Of a DNA stretch of 57,355 nt, positions 53,201 through 57,355 are shown piece by piece; position 1 is the first letter of the stretch, and every line of letters starts with the position of its first letter. Below the pieces are notes generated by a model. That model was given only the letters and a program-made list of their open reading frames with translations. It was not told where the DNA came from and did not search any database. The DNA is from Thermodesulfobacteriota bacterium (GTDB lineage Bacteria; Desulfobacterota_D; UBA1144; Nemesobacterales; CSP1-2): contig DASWID010000024.1 of assembly GCA_036397855.1 (NCBI GenBank), positions 1 to 57,355 on the forward strand. Direction: 5' to 3'. A program made the position numbers and the translations under genes.

Positions 53201-53729
53201 GCACGAACTCTGTCTGTACATAACCCATCTCCACAAGCCTGGCAATAAATTCATATCTTGACACATTATCCCCAGTTTTTATGGATATGACGGAGTCATC
53301 GAATACGTTCATCGGAATCACCCTCTCGAGAACAGCGGGCGCCTCGGCTATGAGTACTTTATTCACTCTCGCAAGGTATAACCATTCTAAACGAGCCGAA
53401 GTTTCCTTGGAGACCGATGAGAAGATCGATTCGTTTAACTCTAATTCCCTTTTTTCGAGGAGTGGCGGTTTTTGTCCACTAAAACATGAGATTTCTCCCT
53501 GTGCCTCGACTGATCTTTTAACTGAATCGGTTATGTAGAAAACGGGCCGATTGAGTAATTGAGCTATTGCCGAAATCAGATAGGACCGCGATGAACCGGT
53601 AAGCCCGGTCAGGGTGATCCGGCGGGGACCCTCTTCAATTTTATCAATAATCTCTTTAAAGATTTCGGAATGTCTTAAGTTGTCGAATAAATTTTTTATT
53701 TCAGTTCTTTGTATCGAATTCACAACCAA
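50283..53729 (-). CDS. mfd: transcription-repair coupling factor
   Basis: Mfd displaces RNA polymerase stalled at DNA damage and recruits UvrA. The 1148 residues hold the UvrB-like N-terminal modules, whose ATP site is degenerate (GLTGSSRSY, about 41-49), the RNA-polymerase-interacting domain (KPGDFIVHVDFGIGIYRSL, about 485-505), the RecG-like translocase with Walker A CGDVGFGKTEVA (about 640), DEEH of motif II (LLIIDEEHKFG) and motif VI (QLRGRVGRS), and the TRCF C-terminal domain. Length is normal. It lies 15 bases after leuB on the minus strand and may share its transcript. Near-identity of all helicase motifs supports activity. Confidence 0.98.
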   Translation of the reverse strand: MVVNSIQRTEIKNLFDNLRHSEIFKEIIDKIEEGPRRITLTGLTGSSRSYLISAIAQLLNRPVFYITDSVKRSVEAQGEISCFSGQKPPLLEKRELELNESIFSSVSKETSARLEWLYLARVNKVLIAEAPAVLERVIPMNVFDDSVISIKTGDNVSRYEFIARLVEMGYVQTEFVQNDGEISTRGSIIDVFSPATPNPIRLELLGDEISSIRYFGTSDQKLIEKTESAIILPASELILSKEAISRSICYVKKKAKDHEIPASTKISLINDIEGGKRLPRINMLLPSFYPNLGTVFDYLLPETLIILDPADDIFKSLGSYADSLFRINRNPGNNNILPDIDELYLTNESLREEISRFQTIQVEDLWLNEEETDGINLYTEPINIKKKNDLDSPFEPLANKILEAEKMGCSAHIIVSNDVSREMIIEALGGRSISNFETHIGHLSSGFIFPAANQMIIGEKDIFEDSKRIRPRKIKNIPSAFLTSFSELKPGDFIVHVDFGIGIYRSLKRLRFGNMEGDFLQCEYQGGDKIYVPVDKLKLVQRYIGERKNPRIDKLGHQNWKRVIRRVKKAVENIAKELLELYAVRKAESGFQFSKRDKLFKQFEFEFPYEETIDQDSAIEDVMSDMESQTPMDRLICGDVGFGKTEVAIRAAFKAVMDGKQVAFLVPTTLLAYQHYLTSVERLKQYPLIIETLSRFKSQREEKLILKRLKDGNIDLIIGTHKLLGNKIQFKDLGLLIIDEEHKFGVSQKERLRKIKKGIDVLSLSATPIPRTLQLSLAGIRDISLINTPPEGRQAIETYVLRFSRNLIRKAILKEIDRGGSIFFIHNRIEDIFNLAEELKNIVPEARIEVTHGRMHEKQLEDSIDKFSHGEIDVLVTTAIVESGLDIQRANTMIINNSHKFGLADLYQLRGRVGRSDKKAFAYFLIPSTGSLTPESRRRLKAITELNELGSGYRLALSDLEIRGAGNIFGTEQSGHIADVGLELYLEMLDESIRKLKMEETPLEYEPEIKFNFSAFIPDDYIEDPTERLLFYKKLSTVSSEDELYSIKEELRDRFGKIPEPSLNLLNIVELKILMKELQIGKMEIKPGDTIIDFREKSPLLSRFKPAGRLRIISSDGNQFIEIKKRLTELIAVMNAEKRQNRRSYPDL

Positions 53730-53744
53730 TAAGTTTAATTAAGA

Positions 53745-54827
53745 CTACTGTAATTTATAGATTTCCTCCAATATTATGTTTCCCATCTCCCTGCATCCTA
53801 CCTTCGTAGTGCCATCCTCGAAGATATCCGCTGTTCTGTAACCCCTCTGAAGAACGGTTTTGATGGCTTCTTCTACATCGTCTGCCGCCTTATCCAGATT
53901 GAGTGAATACCTCAATAGCATTGCCAGGGACAAGACCGATGCTATAGGGTTTGCAATATCTTTCCCAGCAATATCTGGCGCGCTCCCGTGCGCTGGTTCA
54001 TAAATTGCCCCAGTAGCTCCGATACTTGCTGATGGGAGCATCCCTAACGAACCTGTAAGCTGTGCGGCTTCGTCACTGATGATATCGCCAAACATGTTAT
54101 CCGCAAGAATCACATCAAAGCTCTTCGGTCTACGGATTAGCTGCATGGCTGCATTATCGACGTAAAGATGCTCGAGTTCAATTTCTGGAAACTCGGCAGA
54201 TCCGATCCTTGATACGCATTTTCTCCAGAGCTCCATTACCTCGAGCACATTGGCCTTATCGACAGATGTGACCTTTTTTCTCCTCTTGGTAGCGATCTGA
54301 AATGCTATTCTAGCGACCCTTTCAATCTCGGATGTGGTGTAAAGGAGCGTATTTACCCCTTTCTCGCCCCCGTTTTGGAGCTTTTCGATTCCCCGTGGGG
54401 TCCCAAAATAAATGCCGCCCGTAAGCTCCCTTATCACCATGATATCAACGCCATCGATAACCTCTTTTTTCAGGGTAGAAGCGTCAATAAGTGAATCATA
54501 AACGACTGCGGGTCTTAAATTTGCGTAAGCATCGAGCTCTTTCCTTAACGCAAGGAGTCCCCTTTCGGGCCTAATACCGTATTCAAGCTGGTCCCACTTT
54601 GGACCGCCGACCGCCCCCAGAAGCACCGCATCCGATGACTTAGCCTTGTTTAGAACCTCCTGGGTAATGGGAACGCCACAGGCATCTATGGAGCTTCCAC
54701 CAAATAATGCCTTCTCGACATCGAACTGAATATCATATTTATCCCCGATTCCTTTTAGAATCTCGAGGCTGACGTCACTAACCTCTACTCCGATCCCGTC
54801 CCCGGGCAGAACCAGTATTTTAGGCAC
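53745..54827 (-). CDS. leuB: 3-isopropylmalate dehydrogenase
   Basis: LeuB oxidises and decarboxylates 3-isopropylmalate with NAD in leucine synthesis. The 360-residue protein has the N-terminal ILVLPGDGIGVEVSDVSLEIL, the substrate-binding RPERGLLALRKELDAYANLRP (about 86-106), VRELTGGIYFG-like (about 136-145) and the family signature NMFGDIISDEAAQLTGSLGMLPSAS (about 237-261), plus the NAD-binding AHGSAPDIAGKDIANP. No leuC/leuD/leuA nearby. Upstream region carries GGAGCTCG as weak ribosome site. First gene of an apparent leuB-mfd transcript. Confidence 0.98.
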   Translation of the reverse strand: MPKILVLPGDGIGVEVSDVSLEILKGIGDKYDIQFDVEKALFGGSSIDACGVPITQEVLNKAKSSDAVLLGAVGGPKWDQLEYGIRPERGLLALRKELDAYANLRPAVVYDSLIDASTLKKEVIDGVDIMVIRELTGGIYFGTPRGIEKLQNGGEKGVNTLLYTTSEIERVARIAFQIATKRRKKVTSVDKANVLEVMELWRKCVSRIGSAEFPEIELEHLYVDNAAMQLIRRPKSFDVILADNMFGDIISDEAAQLTGSLGMLPSASIGATGAIYEPAHGSAPDIAGKDIANPIASVLSLAMLLRYSLNLDKAADDVEEAIKTVLQRGYRTADIFEDGTTKVGCREMGNIILEEIYKLQ

Positions 54828-55080
54828 ATTCGAGCTCCTTTTAGGTGTGATTACAGTAACTTGGTATTCTACCTGAAGTTGAAATTTTTAAGGAATTTTT
54901 CATAATTAGAAGTAACAGGTCTTAGTAGGATGAAAAGGGTATAATAAAACGATCGCTGAGATATTAATTACGATAATTGCCATAAATGCTAAAGGTGCTT
55001 TTTTAATTTACTGGATAATTACAAAGAAGGACAAGAATTTAATTGTATTTTATTTTTGGTGTTTCCTTTGGGTCTGAATA
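54828..55080. other. divergent promoter region, leuB and TPR gene
   Basis: 253 bases between two divergently transcribed genes. AT-rich, with no attenuator or leader peptide for leuB recognised and no further gene. Confidence 0.3.
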
Positions 55081-56988
55081 ATGGACAAGAAAAAGAGGAA
55101 AGCAAAAAGTCTCACAAAGCAGCAATCACGAGATGCAGATGTAATTCAAAAGGACAAAAAAGAAGGCGTAATCGCAGGACTTTTTCATAACAAATTCCTA
55201 GTTGCACTTTTTCTCTTCATATTTTCTCTGGCGGTTTTTATTCCCACTCTAAGTAGTGATTTTGTCTGGGATGACGAGAGTATTTTAAATAATATTTATT
55301 CTTATGATACTTCTAAAATAGAATCACATTTACTTAGCCCCACTCAAATTCATTATCGGCCAATATTGGTTTCGTCATTTACGATTGATCACAAAATCTG
55401 GAAGGACTCCGCCTTTGGTTTTCATTTAAGTAACCTGGTCATGCATTCCATTGTTACAGTGTTATTTTATTTCTTTGCTCTTTTTGTACTTGGCGAATTT
55501 AGAATAGATAGAAGGGAAAGCGTGGCTATTCTCTCATCGATTTTGTTTGCTGCCTTTCCGATGCATGTTGAAGCAGTATCGTTTGTTGCTGGTAGGTCCG
55601 ATTTATTATGCTGTATATTTTTTTTGCTTGCCTTTGTATTCCATATACTCTCGTTCAGGAAACTATGGTTTTTAGTTTTCACCGCTTTTTGTTTTGCTCT
55701 TTCACTACTTTCTAAAGAGGTTGCGATTGTTTTTCCAATCGTAGTAATAAGTTATGACATATTTATTCGAAGGATTGCAATTCGCACTAACCTGCTGAGA
55801 TATTTTGTCTATGCCTTCTTATTTTTTGTCTATATCTATATACGAACTGATACCTTTAAGAATATGATCGCGGACTTCTCATTACTAGGTAGCATAAATG
55901 CCTATGGTAGAGAACTTTCCAATAGTCTAGCCAATGTTAGCCTGTTCCAAATTTCTGACGGGCAACCTGATGTAAATTTTCTTCAGACCGTTTTTTTTAA
56001 AATAAAAATTGCTTTATTTTCATATATATTTTATATAAAGAAGCTTGTTTTTCCCTTTGACTTAAATCCCTTCATAACAAATGTCCCAAAAGAGGGAATA
56101 TATCTATTTGGTTCTATAATCTTATTATTGCTGCTATGCATTATGACCATAGTTTCCGTAAAGAAAAGAGAGGGTATAACCGCATTTGGTATTTCTTGGA
56201 TCTTGATTACGCTTGTGCCTCCGATTCTTGTTGCTGTGTTTAGAATAGCCGCAGCACCTTACGCTGAGAGGTTTTTATACATACCCTCTATCGGATTTTG
56301 CCTATTGCTTGGCTATTGGATTTTTGAATTCGGCAGAAAAATAAAATACGAAAAGCTAGCATGGGCAGTTGGTATTCTTATAGGTATTTCGTTTCTAATA
56401 ACAACTATACATGGTCAAAGCATATGGAAGAATAACCTGAACCTGTGGGCAACGGCATCACAAAAATCTCCCTTTGCAGCCGATCCGCACATAAACCTCG
56501 GGCATGCCCTAAGGCAAGAGGGAATGGTACAAGAGGCAATTCAGGAATATTTAAAGGTTTTTGATCCAAGGGTTAGAGTTTCAAATGAGAGATTGGCTTA
56601 TGCAGCAAATAACCTTGGAGTTGCGTATATCAAAATAGGCGAATTCGATGACGCAGAGGAGTGGTTTCGTAAATCGTACAATCTACATAGAAAATCTGAA
56701 AGATATTATTATTATCATATGGGGTATCTCAATTTTTTGAGAGGAGAACGTGAATTAAAGAGGAATAGATATTCCGTTGAATATTATGAGGAAGCTGAGC
56801 GATACCTGAATAAACTATTTGAGAATTACAAAACTGATGGAAAAGCACAAGTTCTTTTTGCAAACGTTTATATTCGTCTTGGTAATAAGGCAAAAGCTGC
56901 TGAACTTGCCCGGAAGGCGCTTCAAATGAGACTTGATCCTCGATTGAAGAATCAAGCACAGGCTATAATACGACGTACCACTAATTAG
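55081..56988 (+). CDS. TMTC-like membrane protein with TPR repeats
   Basis: The 635-residue protein has a basic N-terminus, about ten transmembrane helices and a C-terminal TPR region (about 460-630: ADPHINLGHALRQEGMVQEAIQEYLKV, AANNLGVAYIKIGEFDDAEEWFRKSYNLHRKS, FANVYIRLGNKAKAAELARKAL). The first loop VWDDESILNN and the following HYRPILVSSFTIDHKIWKDSAFGFHLSNLVMH, AFPMHVEAVSFVAGRSDLL and SLLSKEVAIVFP are hallmarks of the TMTC/GT-C glycosyltransferase class that O-mannosylates proteins in animals; bacterial members are uncharacterised. The D-D/E pair in the first loop is the presumed catalytic site. Whether it uses polyprenyl-phosphate sugars from the GT2 enzyme at 14516 is open. Start ATG, no clear ribosome site. 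Confidence 0.88.
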   Translation: MDKKKRKAKSLTKQQSRDADVIQKDKKEGVIAGLFHNKFLVALFLFIFSLAVFIPTLSSDFVWDDESILNNIYSYDTSKIESHLLSPTQIHYRPILVSSFTIDHKIWKDSAFGFHLSNLVMHSIVTVLFYFFALFVLGEFRIDRRESVAILSSILFAAFPMHVEAVSFVAGRSDLLCCIFFLLAFVFHILSFRKLWFLVFTAFCFALSLLSKEVAIVFPIVVISYDIFIRRIAIRTNLLRYFVYAFLFFVYIYIRTDTFKNMIADFSLLGSINAYGRELSNSLANVSLFQISDGQPDVNFLQTVFFKIKIALFSYIFYIKKLVFPFDLNPFITNVPKEGIYLFGSIILLLLLCIMTIVSVKKREGITAFGISWILITLVPPILVAVFRIAAAPYAERFLYIPSIGFCLLLGYWIFEFGRKIKYEKLAWAVGILIGISFLITTIHGQSIWKNNLNLWATASQKSPFAADPHINLGHALRQEGMVQEAIQEYLKVFDPRVRVSNERLAYAANNLGVAYIKIGEFDDAEEWFRKSYNLHRKSERYYYYHMGYLNFLRGERELKRNRYSVEYYEEAERYLNKLFENYKTDGKAQVLFANVYIRLGNKAKAAELARKALQMRLDPRLKNQAQAIIRRTTN

Positions 56989-57076
56989 ATGATTATATTT
57001 ATCCAGCCGGTTTAATCCTTATAATTTGAATAAATCTAATTTCAATAAATCGATTATAAACTTATATTAATCCAGC

Positions 57077-57127
57077 GCCCGTTCCCCGAACGGGCATCAA
57101 TATGTGGACCGATATGGGAATCGGTCC
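57077..57127. repeat. two 8-bp hairpins at the start of a hairpin array
   Basis: GCCCGTTC/GAACGGGC around CCC (57077-57095) and GGACCGAT/ATCGGTCC around ATGGGA (57106-57127). Both are perfect. They stand about 90 bases downstream of the TPR gene and precede the spacer and two-hairpin element found at 43097. Confidence 0.7.
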
Positions 57128-57234
57128 CTACATTCTCGTAGGATTGGCAAAAATATATTGTCGGTCAATTTAAACGGTAGCCCACGAATCCATACCCCCC
57201 ACATCATTAGCCCACCAGTTCCTGTCCCCCCCAC

Positions 57235-57298
57235 GGGTAGCCCACCAGTCTTGCTGGTGGGACGATCCACTGTCACGAGCAAGACTCGTGACCTACCC
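57235..57298 (+). repeat. 64-nt closed two-hairpin element, copy 2
   Basis: Outer arms GGGTAG/CTACCC; inner hairpins CCCACCAG/CTGGTGGG with loop TCTTG, and GTCACGAG/CTCGTGAC with loop CAAGA. Same length (64 bases) and loops as copy 1 at 43097; changes between the two inner stems are few. Confidence 0.75.
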
Positions 57299-57302
57299 TT
57301 CA

Positions 57303-57355
57303 ATCGGGACAAAAAAGTCCCGACTATCGATAATAAATATTGTCATCAATTACGA
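57303..57355 (+). repeat. double-hairpin repeat, cut by the window end
   Basis: ATCGGGACAAAAAAGTCCCG, then ACTATCGATAATAAATATTG and the start of CATCAATTACGA. Matches 43268-43325; the GCGGGG hairpin would follow outside the window. Confidence 0.7.

Overview
The window reads as a chromosomal stretch of an uncultured-type Gram-negative bacterium with low-to-moderate GC. SurA-like and BolA/CGFS glutaredoxin proteins, a one-chain GcvP, the thrS-infC-rpmI-rplT operon, Mfd and many hairpin-type intergenic repeats resemble deep deltaproteobacterial-type lineages (Desulfobacterota, Dadabacteria and relatives). This placement is inference; no rRNA gene is present to settle it.

Layout. (1) 1-1.2 kb: more GC-rich remnant of a mobile segment, with the last codons of a tyrosine recombinase and a HigB/HigA-like pair whose toxin seems to have lost its centre. 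(2) 1.2-8.1 kb: sparse region with bioB, a phosphodiesterase-like gene, cdd, a small conserved protein and two odd secreted proteins. It also holds four copies of an undescribed ~175-230 bp repeat with terminal inverted repeats, each copy upstream of a gene in the same orientation. (3) 8.2-13 kb: housekeeping and stress genes (Grx/BolA pair, penicillin acylase-family hydrolase, AsnC ligand-binding domain, CBS pair, GGQ release-factor-like protein). (4) 13.2-33.7 kb: envelope glycan or glycolipid locus, with five methyltransferase-type genes, GT2, GT4 and GT39 enzymes, a GlpD-like flavoprotein, an AsnB-like ligase without its N-terminal cysteine, an AP-superfamily phosphodiesterase, an LPG-synthase-type membrane protein and a sulfatase-like membrane enzyme. 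An old internal duplication here has decayed differently in its two halves, producing a methyltransferase/membrane-protein fusion in one copy and a GlpD pseudogene in the other. Glycosyltransferase scraps lie in the gaps. (5) 33.7-57 kb: mainly core genes: tRNA-Glu, argH, a dicarboxylate symporter, purC, tRNA-Val, thrS-infC-rpmI-rplT, a MagIII-like glycosylase, gcvT-gcvH-gcvP, a SurA-like isomerase, mfd, leuB and a TMTC-like TPR membrane protein.

How the parts work together. The glycine cleavage genes form one operon (T, H, P), with the L protein elsewhere. The translation operon is tightly packed, and infC appears to start on a near-cognate ATA codon that overlaps the thrS stop. The glycan locus most likely builds lipid-linked sugars (GT2 and GT39 with polyprenyl-phosphate sugars), decorates them by methylation and amide formation, and alters them with phosphoryl-transfer enzymes; its product cannot be told from sequence.

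The most unusual material is non-coding: the TIR-bearing repeat, a 64-nt element that folds into a closed two-hairpin structure with complementary loops (two copies 14 kb apart), heptanucleotide repeats that fold back on themselves inside the thrS-rplT operon, and several composite hairpin families at gene ends.
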